A stretch of DNA of 64,000 nucleotides. Origin: Fulvia fulva (Eukaryota > Ascomycota > Dothideomycetes > Mycosphaerellales > Mycosphaerellaceae). Within the stretch, counting starts at the first letter, position 1, and each line of letters begins with the position of its first letter. The position numbers were made by a program, and so were the translations under genes. This document shows, in pieces, positions 1 to 10,512 of the stretch. The stretch is taken from contig NC_063015.1 of NCBI RefSeq assembly GCF_020509005.1, forward strand, positions 5,504,501 to 5,568,500, in the 5' to 3' direction. The notes below the pieces were generated by a model. That model was not told the DNA's origin. It made no database searches and worked only from the letters and a program-made list of their open reading frames with translations.

Positions 1-411
1 TTCACAATTCCCATCTTGATCGAACTCGACGCATTCTGTACCGCCATTGATTATGTATGCGTCGCCATTAGGCTTACGGCCAACACGGACACCTCCACCC
101 CGGGTGTTGTATGGGTCGTAGTAGACGTTGGTGTTTCTGCCAGATTGATCAAGCTGCCTGAAGATTGGACCGCGTTGCTGGCCCCAGGGTCTGTAGTTTC
201 GTGCGTTCTGCCATTGATACAGGTTCAAGGGATCGCGTCCGTTGTAAACAAGACGTGGTTCTGGAGAGGCTTCACGTGCAACGATGGCATTCGGCTGTGA
301 ATGGTTAAACTAGCCCAAGACCTGGTAAGGAGGTGTACTTACGTTGGAGTCCAAGACAGGAAGAGCAGAGGCAATTGATGCCAGGGCCACGAGGAAGACT
401 TGAAGCTGCAT
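1..411 (-). CDS. Small secreted protein, two exons, 3' end beyond the window
   Basis: Seen: exon 1 (411-343) starts ATG and encodes 23 residues beginning MQLQVFLVALASIASA, a clear signal peptide. A GTAAGT donor and a CACAG acceptor bound an intron at 342-295, in phase 0. Exon 2 (294-1) is open to the window edge (98 codons) and reads PNAIVAREASPEPR, then a stretch rich in Tyr, Asn, Arg, Gly and Gln. Two cysteines lie close to the edge. The ATG was chosen because it begins the signal peptide. Family not recognised. Inference: a small secreted protein, possibly processed after the VAR/PEPR basic sites. The C-terminus is missing, so the final cysteine count and length are unknown. Confidence 0.75.
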
Positions 412-1047
412 GTCGTCGTCGACACGATTCAAGATGTTTGGTAAGTTGACTGGAGTGAAAATTATCCCGTGAGGTAAGCTCAATGCTGTGTCGATCTTGA
501 CGGGCCGGGCTTGCTGATGCTTGGCTGTAGATGGTTGATGATGTTACTCTGTAGTGTTTTAATGGCTTGGTAATGACTTAGTACTAAGTAGTTGCAGACA
601 ATTGATAATGCCTCATCACTCGTCCCGTGCTGGTACATACGAAAATATACTCGTATTCTGATCTTCAAAAGAGGTATTGCACTCGCCCGTAGCCGCTGTG
701 TAAGGGTGATTTCCATAGATCATGGTTGTGTACCCCAGCAGATGGCTGAGCAAGCTTCGATCCGAGCAGGGTCCAGCTGTCGAACTGCCAGCTCACGCCA
801 GAACGCGAGCCACGTATATAGATTAGACTTTACCAGGCTGACCGAACTTCTAGATATTGTCACTGCGTCTCTTCGTATTGACATGGCTGAATTCTGGCTC
901 TGACTGTACTACAAGGCCATTTAAGCCGGATCATGGCCGCTAATGCGCGGCTGTAACGACAGCAGTCTATCCGTCCACGATGCATCATCCAGATCCGGCC
1001 GCAGTCAGCTCAGCGACTTGATCTGAATTAGAATCGGGGCGTAAAGA
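412..1047. other. Intergenic, no gene seen
   Basis: Presumed promoter side of the secreted-protein gene that ends at 411. Short open frames on both strands overlap each other and have no family features. No RNA gene or repeat recognised. Confidence 0.5.
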
Positions 1048-1428
1048 CCAAGGTGGAGTAGTGCGAGAATGCGAGTGTCGCGAATGTTCTTTACTCGCAA
1101 TTCACGTGCGATTAACGTTCTTCGCACACTCCCTCTTAGGCGGTCCTTCGTTAGGCTTACTGCCTGAGGCTATAAGATTTTCCCGGAAGGCGATAGCGAT
1201 GTCGTAGGTAAGCTATCGGTAGCGACGATATAGCGTCGTGTTGAAAGTAATAAACTAAGGCCGTATACGGGGTACCCAGCTACCTTTACCGTCGTTACCG
1301 TCGTTACTACTATACGAGTAATGACATGCGATAATACGAGCTATCGCTATACTCAACTACAGTCTTAGCATCGCACGCGCGAATATACGTGCGAGGAACG
1401 TTATTCGCACACACCAGCTCCACCCTGG
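1048..1428. mobile_element. Candidate MITE with CCARGGTGGAG terminal inverted repeats
   Basis: The left end reads CCAAGGTGGAG (1048-1058) and the right end CTCCACCCTGG (1418-1428), which is its reverse complement with one mismatch. Just inside both ends is a related ~30-bp motif (GTGCGA..AACGTT.TTCGCAC), itself nearly palindromic, near 1108 and 1390. The interior has no ORF and is rich in TA/CG hexamers typical of old fungal repeats. No convincing target duplication is visible. Inference: a ~380-bp non-autonomous element. Confidence 0.45.
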
Positions 1429-2304
1429 TGAAGACTATATTCCAAAGAGTGCACGCAAGCTGGGGTGAAATCAGTAATCATCCATACCGTCTGCACAGAT
1501 GAAGGATCTGAAAGGCGCATCCGCACAAAGATCACTCGTGCCGGGACGGAGAGGTCGTCACATGTTGGCTAACGCCTCGCACTGCATACGATGCCGCCTT
1601 CCAAAGTAGTTCCATTGCTGCACTCAGTGGCGGTGATCACGACCAAAATGTTTGACCCGTGCACACAGCCCAGTAATGGCTGTCGCAGGGTTCGACATTC
1701 AGCGTGCCATACATAGCGACTTCCAGCGAACATGGCTCATCGTTGAAAGACGGGCGGAAGGCTGGCACCACGCCATTATACTTTGATGTAGATGGCTTCA
1801 GACGACTCTAACGTCGGATGACCGCGTGGCAGACTGTACCTGGTGGATACACGCTCTTATGCGTATGTTCTGTCACATCGTGCCTTTGTTGAAAGACTAG
1901 GTACCACTAGAATTTCTCGACAATCAGGACCATAGAGTGATGCCGTTGAGCACGGTACATGCACTCGCTTTAGCACTTCCTGGGTGTTCAAAAAGGCGGG
2001 AAGATATCGCGCTCGCGATTAAGCATGCTGAGTCGCTGTCGCGGGCGGGATTGCCCTCTTCTGGCGCAGTGCCTGTTATAGTGGCAAGTAGCGAGGTGGT
2101 CAGTCACCTTGTGACACACACTTTGGCTTCATAGAAAAGCAGAAAGAGATCCATTGTTCATTAGGCAATGTCAGGTCCCATGTTACACCATCTACCTTTC
2201 CTCGTCCATGTCATTCGATCATTACACAAGTCATCCCAATCATCACTGCACCCGCGCTGAACACCACGCTAGCCTGTATTTATCGCCTAGCAGTGTCCGT
2301 ACGA
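1429..2304. other. Intergenic, no gene seen
   Basis: Only short ORFs (up to 72 codons) without conserved motifs. Nothing else supported. Confidence 0.45.
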
Positions 2305-2810
2305 TCAGTGGCCGTTGGTCCCGTAGCGAGGGCGTTGGGATGGGGGGCCCTGGTCGTTCTGGTTGCCGTTGACTTGTTGTCGGCTACCGAGTTTCAGACC
2401 ATGAATGCCACGAACTTCCAAGTCAAGACCGTCAAAGTTGTTGTGATAGCCCAAGTTACTCATCAGTGCCCGGCGTACGAGCTTGGCGTGGTCCAAGTGC
2501 TCTTGACGAGCTTCGATGGCAGCATCTTCTGCCTCGCGGGTCTGGAGCCGATCAGCGGCCTCTTCGGCTTGATCGGCGCGAGCCTGCAGTCTTCGGACTT
2601 GCTTGACTTGTTGATCGAGGCTGCGAGCCAAGATATTGTTCGGTGCTGCCAACTCGAGAGCAAGGCCCTGCAATGTGTCAGTAAGTATGGGAAGGAGAGT
2701 CGGCTCAATTGATGAGGTCTCACCTGATCGGCTGCAGGTTCTTGAAATGCCACTGCATTGCCAAGAGCGACGCAGGAGGCAACAATGGCGGCGATCTGCT
2801 TGAACTGCAT
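2305..2810 (-). CDS. Secreted 149-residue coiled-coil protein, two exons
   Basis: Exon 1 is 2810-2724, starting MQFKQIAAIVASCVALGNAVA, a typical signal peptide with cleavage expected after the AVA. A GTGAGA donor and TTGCAG acceptor define a phase-0 intron (2723-2668). Exon 2 (2667-2305) ends at TGA and encodes a Gln/Arg/Glu/Ala-rich heptad-like segment (about residues 30-80, starting GLALELAAPNN) and then a polar tail rich in Asn, Gln and Gly. The mature part has no cysteines. The exon layout matches the secreted genes at 1-411 and 8742-9043. Function unknown. The splice model comes from consensus sites only. Confidence 0.75.
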
Positions 2811-3376
2811 TTTTGCGGGTGACGCGATATAGAAGTTCTTCCTGAGTGGTCTAGTGCGTTTGTTTGCTGATTGAACTTGACGATGATGCTGAGATGAAGC
2901 TCGGTGATCCCTTTGTACCTTCTCTCGGTCAAAGTTTCTCCAAAGTCAGCTTGTTCCCTGCCAGCTGCGTCCTCATCTGATACGTCGACAAGAAGCACAT
3001 GGGGGTCGCACGGACATGAACTTATACCTCGAACAGGTATAGTGCGGCTGAAAATGCTGGTCGTAGAGGAAGACTCTTTTGTGCACCAGTTTGCGAAGGG
3101 ATGCTGCCGAGTTACTTTGGTGCTGATCTGTTGGATTGCTGTGTTGATGATGCAGTTCGCTTGGGTGTATTCGATGTCCTGTCTTGTACGTACTCGACAG
3201 CAGCATTACTCGCTCCTGAACGGCCTGATCGGATTCAACATCAGGTACATACTGCTATCTTTGGAGTTCCAGACTAATGTGTACAGGCAAGGACATCCTG
3301 ATGGTGCCCTTGTCCGGTCAGTGCAAGGTGGCCAATAGCAGTTTGTGTCTTGCGGCCGGACTAGCTGGCCGATGTC
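2811..3376. other. Intergenic, no gene seen
   Basis: Upstream region of the secreted coiled-coil gene. Overlapping ORFs of up to 144 codons on both strands lack a consistent reading frame or any recognisable domain, so none is called. Confidence 0.4.
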
Positions 3377-3566
3377 CCCCCAGGTTCGCAATCAAGTTCC
3401 AATCAAATCCCACGAAATGTCAAATATCTTGCACATCGCCGTTGCGCCTCGGGGAGGGCATATTGCCGGGGCCCCTACCCCTGCCTCTTGAGGGCACCCC
3501 CTCCTACTCGTTGCCGGCTCGAGTGCGCGGAATACACAGATGCTGGGGGCCCTTCCATTCACTATA
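3377..3566 (+). repeat. Internal fragment of the CCTCGA-TIR MITE family
   Basis: The block from about 3400 to 3545 matches the interior of the intact element at 7544-7843 in the same orientation. Shared signposts are TATCTTGCAC, CGTTGCGCCTCGGGGAGGG and the CTCGAGTGCGCGG block. Both terminal inverted repeats are absent, so this is a truncated or rearranged copy. It is inverted relative to the copy at 4122-4431. Confidence 0.7.
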
Positions 3567-4121
3567 ATCGCGTACTTTGATGTTGTGCAAGTCCGAGCTC
3601 AGATAGTATGATGTCGTGTAAGTCAAAGCTCAGATATTACGAAGGGGTCTTTTTCTATACGAATGCACGATAACAGGCCGTGTGCTACTAACATCTAAAG
3701 ATAGACGGAGGTGTAGATATCACGTTGTGTTTTCGTGCAAAAGCCCGTCCTGTTGGCTGCAAAATCGTCCGTGTTTTAATATTAGGGCCACGACATCACG
3801 ATGGAAGAACACCCCCCTTATGTCGTCGCATCTGGTCTAAGCGCAGACTCTGCACGATATCATACCACGTGTGAAACTGGGGATCCCGATATGAAGGTAC
3901 AGGGTATTGGCTGTAAGGTGTAGAAAACTATGTTTTCTAAAAGCAGTGCCTTATTAGCTATTATATAGGGCAAGTTGTTGCCCTAAATTAGTTATCGCAA
4001 TCTCCTCTCTTAATACCCATTATATCCTTGTACCCTATAACGCTTATTTCAACCCTATAATCTTATCTTACGCTACAAGGCTATGCTATCTTTTCACACT
4101 ACGCACGACAATATGCTAAAT
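3567..4121. other. AT-rich intergenic sequence, no gene
   Basis: Base composition shifts to A/T with many TA steps from about 3900 to 4120. No ORF of note. It may be decayed repeat DNA, but I cannot assign it. Confidence 0.4.
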
Positions 4122-4431
4122 CCTCGACACTTCCCCTCACGCTAGCTTGCCGAACAAACCCTATTATTTGGCGACACTTTGATTAACACTCTGTACTACT
4201 ACGACTTTACATTGCGCCTTAAAGACCCCCTAGCATTATTGTTCCCCGCGCACTCGAGCCGGCAACGAGTGGGAGGGGGGCCCTTACGAGGGAGGGGTGG
4301 GGGCCCCCGATGTGCCTTCCCCGAGGCGCAACGGCGACGTGCAAGATAGTCGACATTAATCAGAATTTGATAAAAGTCTGATAATCAAGTGGGGTCAGGT
4401 TGGCGAGCTGGGGTCAGGGGAAGTGTCGAGG
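4122..4431. mobile_element. MITE of the CCTCGA family, 310 bp, inverted relative to 7544-7843
   Basis: The left end CCTCGACACTTCCCCT (4122-) and right end AGGGGAAGTGTCGAGG (-4431) are perfect inverted repeats over 16 bp, with weaker similarity further in. Flanks are ATGCTAAAT (4113-4121) and ATGCTGAAT (4432-4440), an apparent 9-bp target duplication with one mismatch. The interior (about 4247-4375) is the reverse complement of the core seen at 3400-3545 and 7615-7735. It encodes nothing. A 9-bp duplication is typical of Mutator-like elements, so a MULE-driven MITE is the best guess. Confidence 0.75.
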
Positions 4432-4450
4432 ATGCTGAATGAAAGGGCCC

Positions 4451-4500
4451 TAGAGGTTTTCGAGGTGCAATGTGCAGTGAAGCTCAATCCAATTGGGCGG
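4451..4500 (+). repeat. 50-bp partial copy of the MITE right half
   Basis: Aligns with 7745-7794 of the intact element with few substitutions (TAGAGGT.TTCGAGGTGCAA and onward). It lies just outside the right target duplication of the 4122-4431 copy, so one family member may have inserted next to or within another. Confidence 0.6.
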
Positions 4501-5307
4501 CTATAGCTAGGGGCATATCGGCTAGCTAGGGGGACGGGAAGTACTAAGGGGACTCCAGGGCTCGATGCACGTCTGTGTTGTCGGCAGCATGGACGGTATA
4601 CCGACTATAGGCGCAAAGTCGGGCATGCAAACTTGTCTGGCGAGAACTCTGACCAGGAAGTTTCGCCGAGAGCTCTTCAAGAACGACTGTGTGGGACACG
4701 GAGCTGATGTGAGCGTTTGGAGTCGGGTTCGATTTGTAAACAGGTCAAAAGGAACGCTCCTTAAGAGAGCTGAGTAGTCTGGTTATATATAGTTTCACAC
4801 GATTCGTCGCGGAAAATCATGACCCGCATCGGTGTGGTTGTACAGGGAAGACCAGACGGAATTAGAAGCTTTGCAGGCATATGAAGCTTATGACATCCAG
4901 AAGGGTGGATCGATGCTGAGATATACCTGCATGTATTGGCCCACAGCGTAGATTTTCGCCCTTGTGATTGGCAATGGTATTACTCGCTCGCGTGCCTGTC
5001 CACCCGGAAATGCTGCCCGCCGGTCCTTTAGAAGTGTTTCCAAGCCATGCACGACTCGCTCAGAGTGTGCCAACATCTCATGACAAGGTCAATGGCCTAG
5101 TCTCTATCCCGCAAGTGAGAGTGCAGACGGAGTATATGTCTGATGGTACCTCAAAGAAAAGTCAGCAGCCAAGACCTTTTCGTATTCCTCCACTGCCTGA
5201 AACGTACTCCTCTTTCCTACTGCCCTCCTGCAATTATCAACGCACAGCTTCATGCATCGAGCTTTGATTATCCGGACTGGAGATACAGCATAGAGTGCAT
5301 TCATATC
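4501..5307. other. Intergenic, no gene supported
   Basis: Contains ORFs of 60-100 codons on both strands without recognisable motifs. The in-frame extension 5143-5307 upstream of the next gene is open but looks like leader rather than protein. Confidence 0.35.
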
Positions 5308-5960
5308 ATGCCTCCCTGCCGACTCAACGCCAAACGGAGCAAGAGGCCGATCTCTCACCGCGTTCTTTCCCCAGCTGGTCGGGCCTTCGTCAGGATGTAC
5401 AAAGCTGTCCTCGCTGGTCTGGCTTGCTCTGTCGAGCCATCAATCACACCTCCGGCGGGCGAGGACCGCACAGGTTCAGGCAGTTCAGTCAGCCGGTATC
5501 GAGCATATGCTTCTTTGCCTCCGACAGCCGTACACCCCGCTTTTCGACATTGGGACAGGCAACACAGTGAGCATCCACAGCCTCTACAAAGTCACTCTCC
5601 AAAATCTTCGATGTCATCGAAGACCAGCAGTGAGATCTCCGAGATCGATAAGGAGACTCGGCCAGGTGTTACGGAGCATTGGAATGCAGATGACTTTCCG
5701 GCCTCGCCAAATGCTGTCGACTCGGGTCTGAAACGACGCGACTCGTCCCATTCGGACCTTACCGTCGAGGAGCAGGCTCAGTTTGCTCACGCAGTACTGA
5801 TCACGCGCGCCGTACGGAAGAGCTTTCACCCACGAGGACGAGCAGCCACCTCGATAATCCAGTCCATGGTAAGCGCGTAGAAAGACGATGACAGCTGACG
5901 ACTGGAGCTGTCTTCGTCCAGGTTGATGATAACGATGGTGGATGTATGAGGTCGAGATGA
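5308..5960 (+). CDS. Hypothetical Ser-rich protein, probable two-exon gene
   Basis: An open frame runs from 5143. The ATG at 5308 (MPPCRLNAKRSKRP) is preferred because it starts the basic, protein-like part. At 5869 a GTAAGC donor interrupts the frame just before a stop, a CTGAC branch-like motif follows, and a TCCAG acceptor ends at 5921. This 53-bp intron lets the frame continue to the TGA at 5958-5960. The product (~200 residues) is hydrophilic, rich in Ser, Arg and Pro, with no signal peptide or known domain. Other frames here are also fairly open, so this is a modest prediction. Confidence 0.4.
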
Positions 5961-7543
5961 TACCCAAGTATGGTGTAGGACAAGTATGGCGTCGGGAAGA
6001 TACATGGAGGCAAGAAGTTGGATGGGCTCCCACAGACGGGTGCTCTGTATCTAGTACGCTGTCAATAAATGATCTTTGATACAGCGAAATTGTAAATTAG
6101 ATCTCCCTTGACTGATGCTGCGCCAATTTAAGCGCAACACCTTACATCAGAGCGGCCTTCGTAATTGCCACTCATGGTCGCCAGTGGGGGCAGAGCGAAG
6201 GTGAGGACAGCGAGTAACATCAAGTCTCACTACTCTCCCTGGCCTGCCGCGAAGCGTTGTCATAGATCAAGGTTCATTGGGCATAGCCGTGTGACAAAGA
6301 AGAGCATCTGTGGGCGTATCATTGATCAGAACTCGTACACTTTGCCGCCCTCATGCTCAACACATGGTATTCGCCGATGACATGCGTTCAGGGGATCCAG
6401 CTCTACAGGCGTGAATCTCACTGTGCAAAGCAAGGTAGTCGTGCTGCTTCCTCAAGCTTATCCTTGATCATCCAGCTCATCTGACGCCTCTAAGCTCATC
6501 ATGCAGCTCGCCGTCAACTCATTGTGCGTGTCGACAAGCTCGTAGTAAGCTCGTCATACTACTGAATGGGCTCGTCGAACGAAGCACTTCCATTGAGGCT
6601 CATGTGCAGCGAGCCAATCATGCTGGCTGGGCATTCTTCCGCGGTCGGTAGGACAAACGGACCATGGAGCCTCTTGACGATCACCACCTCAGTACCTGCC
6701 CGATGTGCGAACAGAGAGGTGTGCAAGCAGATCAGTACTGGCGTCATCTACTGAAACAGCTGCATTGCGATTGCAAGTACATCTATCATGCCTGATGTTC
6801 GATATGCTCGTGATCGAAGCTCGTGAAGCGAAAAGGAGTGGTCATGGAGACATTTGTTAGTCCTCTCATGCATCGATTGTGTCAGATTCGCGGCTCTCAC
6901 AGGATGCGGAGCAGAACATGCGGAAAGTTCTCGTAAGGCCAGACGGGTACAGATCGTCCAATTCCATACCAGGACAGCAGACCAGTCGTCACATGTGACA
7001 TGGCATCTTCATGGGCCAGAAGGATATTTCGTTCGCGAAAGGCTCCAGGGTGCATACAGTACCGGTAATTTCCAAGTTCCTAGCGGCCGCGTTGTGTTCT
7101 GATGTACCCAGCGGGGTGGCATAAGAGCTCGATATATAGGCACCGCAGTCATGTAAATGACAGTGCTACCGTTGGAGAGTGGTGAGCATCGTGCACAGAT
7201 CTGATGTCGAAATAGAGTTTTTCCAGCCATGCCGGACAGGGTTAAGCCATCATTAGTAGCGCATCCTTGCCGACGTGGGTCTTCATTCGGTAGCTCTTGA
7301 CCCATGCTGCTATTTGGCTTCATGTCAAAGGCAAGGACTTCTTCCGCTGACATCGACACTTGCGCTTCACATAGCGACGTGTGGCCTGTGAATCGCGTGA
7401 CTGCTATGTAGGTACCACACGCCACACGCGGCCGACCATGAATGCTGCTATTCTCGGCGGCTTGTGCTTCCCCGATCGGCAGAGGCTCTGAAGATGCCCC
7501 GCAACCAACACCATTCAAGGTGCTCTGCCATGTGGCGAGAGCG
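5961..7543. other. 1.6 kb without a supported gene
   Basis: The longest open stretch is a 169-codon minus-strand ORF (7518-7009) with no recognisable domain, partly overlapping the MITE edge. I do not call it. No RNA gene or array seen. Confidence 0.35.
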
Positions 7544-7843
7544 CCTCGATACTTCCCCGAGCACCACTTTGCCGCTCGAGCACCACTTACAAATCAAATC
7601 TCAACCAAATTTCAGTCAATGTCGACTATCTTGCACCTCGCCGTTGCGCCTCGGGGAGGGCACATCGGCGGGGCCTATACCCCTGCCTCGTAAGGGCCCC
7701 CCTCCCACTCGTTGCCGCCTCGAGTGCGCGGAAAAGATAGATGCTAGAGGTCTTCGAGGTGCAATATGCATTGAAGTTCAATCAAATTGGTCGGCATATG
7801 CTGGGGCTGGGGCGGCCAAGTGGTGCTCGGGGAAGTATCGAGG
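7544..7843. mobile_element. Intact 300-bp MITE with 32-bp terminal inverted repeats
   Basis: The first 32 bp (CCTCGATACTTCCCCGAGCA and onward) and the reverse complement of the last 32 bp differ at one position. Flanking 9-mers are GCGAGAGCG (7535-7543) and GCGAGAGTA (7844-7852), matching at 7 of 9, in line with the 9-bp duplication at the 4122-4431 copy. The interior shares the GC-rich core with the other copies. There is no coding capacity beyond chance ORFs. The source transposase is not in the window. Confidence 0.85.
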
Positions 7844-8741
7844 GCGAGAGTATCAGTTGTAGATTGATGGTTGATATTGTTGTAGGTCGCTAGGTGTCTA
7901 ATAGTAGAGATGCAACCCTAGTCCGTAGCCACACGTGACTACATACGCTGGTGCACGGGCATTCACTTCAACAGAGAGCATAGTCTGCACAGTCTTTGGC
8001 TCGATTCGTAGATCGTATCCTTGGCAAAAGTCCGCCTAGACCTCTATCATGAGTTGCGGAGACCTGCTGGGCATGCTTTACAAATGTGTCCCTCGGCTAG
8101 TGCATCTGACAAATAGGGCACGACTTGTCGTGGTCTCACTCGTCTGGACAGCTACTCTACACAGGCTGGTCTTCCGAGGATATGGTGACGCAGGCGAAGC
8201 CAAAGATTATGCTTACGAAGAAGTTGGCGGCCCACTGAGAAGGTACACGATTCTTCTCGCCGAGCAGTTATCGACATGGACTATAACGTGCCAAGTCTGC
8301 GACAGCGTCCTCGCGGACAATCCGACTTACTTTCTATGCTTTACGGACGATACCGCTAATGCTGAAGAACAAGTTCCTTCTGTCTTGGGTACTGGGTGTT
8401 GGACATCGACAGACAGTCGAGCTGCTCTAGACGCTGCTTTATCCAAATCCGGGGACTCGGTTTGCTCGGTTTGCGAGGAGTCGGTGGCCTGGGACTCTGT
8501 GAGCTTCTGCCTGGGCCATGTGCTCGCAGGTTGTATGCATCCTTGTCATCCGCCACTACGTACGTAAGAGATGAGCATATAAGACAACTTGAGACGCCAA
8601 CACTTTGCCCAGCAGAATCGAGACAAGCACAACACAGCAAGATCAGCATCACTCTGCTTAACAACAACCAACTGCTTGTAACAGAAGAGCGCCAACACTC
8701 AGGACTATAGCTCCAGCTAGCGATCTCGATACAGGACGACA
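7844..8741. other. Upstream region of the small secreted gene, no other gene supported
   Basis: Contains a 172-codon plus-strand ORF (8049-8567) with scattered cysteines but no domain and with overlapping ORFs on the other strand. Not called. A CATATAAG box near 8575 is a possible TATA element for the gene at 8742. Confidence 0.35.
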
Positions 8742-9043
8742 ATGCAGCTCACATACCTCACCGCGGCCATCGCCACTCTAGCAGTTGGTGTAATGGCACA
8801 TCCATCACCCGCAGCCCTTCCCAATGCGGATATCGATGTAAGGCATAGCCCCACTCTACAATCTCTCACCCCACTAACCAGATGATCATCAAGACATATA
8901 GCCCTATCGTAGCCCGCGCCGAAGCAGGCGAGGAATCATTCGTCGACAGCGATGGCGACGGCTGGCCAGACTACTACCGCCCAGGTCGTCGTTTCTACAA
9001 CCGATTCTCGCGATACCGTTACCGCAACCGCAACAACAACTAG
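8742..9043 (+). CDS. 85-residue secreted peptide with a DxDGDGxxD loop, two exons
   Basis: Exon 1 (8742-8837) encodes MQLTYLTAAIATLAVGVMAH and 12 more residues, a strong signal peptide. A GTAAGG donor and CTAACCAG acceptor give a 44-bp phase-0 intron (8838-8881). Exon 2 (8882-9043) ends at TAG. It contains IVARAEAGEESF, then DSDGDGWPD, a spacing (D-x-D-G-D-G-x-x-D) typical of small calcium-binding loops. The tail is basic and aromatic, rich in Tyr, Arg and Asn. No cysteines. Calcium binding is an inference from the loop; the role is unknown. The layout matches the two other small secreted genes. Confidence 0.75.
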
Positions 9044-10512
9044 ATTAACCGATAGTGGAGGAACAGGATTCCGTATGACGATGACGATGACTATTATCTT
9101 CTTAACAATGATGACAGATATGGTTACGACTAGATCTTGCGTGGACGGAAGGGTTTTTTATAAGACTGTTGGAGGGAGGGAGTTGTGACGAAGTTATGGA
9201 TGATAATGACGCTAGTTGATGTTTTTGGTAGAGGTTGTGATAATAGACCGTCGTTAATGTGGAGCAGATATCAGCCCAATCAGAGCACAATATCGATGAC
9301 GAAGCTCCCTTACCCAATATCCTACGCACTACTTGCTCCTAACATCCTGGCATCCTGGCACAAGTTCTTCAATTTTGGGTCTCGCAAGCAATATTCACCC
9401 TCTTCCGCTCCTTTCTCCAGTACCGCGTTGGCGATACATAGAAGCCTCCGATCTGAGTAATCAAGAATTGCCCTTTCGCTCGGCTCCGCCGATGGGCCGA
9501 CCAGCATTTGTGGCTTCGCCTCAGTCCGCTGTCTACATACAAGCCTCATCATTTCTCCATCGGTAGCATTTGGTGCCTCATATTGGCTTAGTCTATCACA
9601 AGCTTACTTTGCTGTATGCTCATGCTTTCATTTGACCTTCTCATGTTGATACCTCTTATTGAGGCTTTCGTTGGATGCCAATCGTCTCTTCGCGGACACC
9701 TGCCATGGCTGAGCAGTCGGCCTTGCCGAGAATTGCTACTTGTGGTCTGGAAGCTCTAGTATCGGGGTCCTTCGACCTGCATTAGAGCAGCAGAGCTTCG
9801 TAGTAAGCCACGCGAGTGAGGCGAGTCATGCATTTGGTAGTCGACACGGCTATGATGCTGTTCCCTGATGGTGAGAACGCAAGGCTAGCCATGGCTCGAC
9901 TTCGGCGTAATGATCAGCTTGTGGCTGCCAAGCGCTCAAAGCCTCACTTCTGTGTTCTTGACACAAAACGCAGTGGACGAAGAGCTCTGCGGCCTGAGTA
10001 GATGCATGCGGGACAGCATCATCCAAGCTTGCCAACAGCCATGATTGATCATACGGGAAGAGACCATAGCAGCAGTGAATTTGCACGGGCACGATGATAA
10101 CCGTGTTGAGACGAATCTCCGCCGACGATCCGCGGTATGCCGCGAGAATAGGTCTCAAGGAAAGGATTTCGCTATCCGATCTGGGTTCATTACAGCAGTG
10201 CGTGACTCGATGGTCACGATTTGTCAATACTCACGGCAGCGACTATGCTTCCTCCAACCGGGGGACGATCAACCCTCATTGATTCTATCAGCCAAACAGT
10301 TCTGATCGAATTATGTCGCACTGTTCTCTGGCCAATACTCGTTTGACCACCATCTAGCTCTAGTTCAAGAAGTGAGCCAAGTCAAGAATCCTCCATACAC
10401 GAAGCGCCCAGGGAGAGAATGGATCGGCATCCTCGACGAGATTCCACTGTGAGACTGGTTAGAATTCTTGCTCCACACCTCGGTATCTAACCGCGGAGGG
10501 TTTGCACTTACA
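9044..10512. other. Intergenic, 1.5 kb, no gene supported
   Basis: Short mutually overlapping ORFs (up to 125 codons, minus strand near 9850-10227) without domains. Includes the downstream side of the RING gene. Nothing else recognised. Confidence 0.4.

Noticed and set aside
7009..7518. Minus-strand ORF of 169 codons
   Set aside because: No domain, mixed composition, competing ORFs on the other strand.
8049..8567. Plus-strand ORF of 172 codons with several cysteines
   Set aside because: Cysteine spacing fits no known finger, and an overlapping minus-strand ORF is similarly open.
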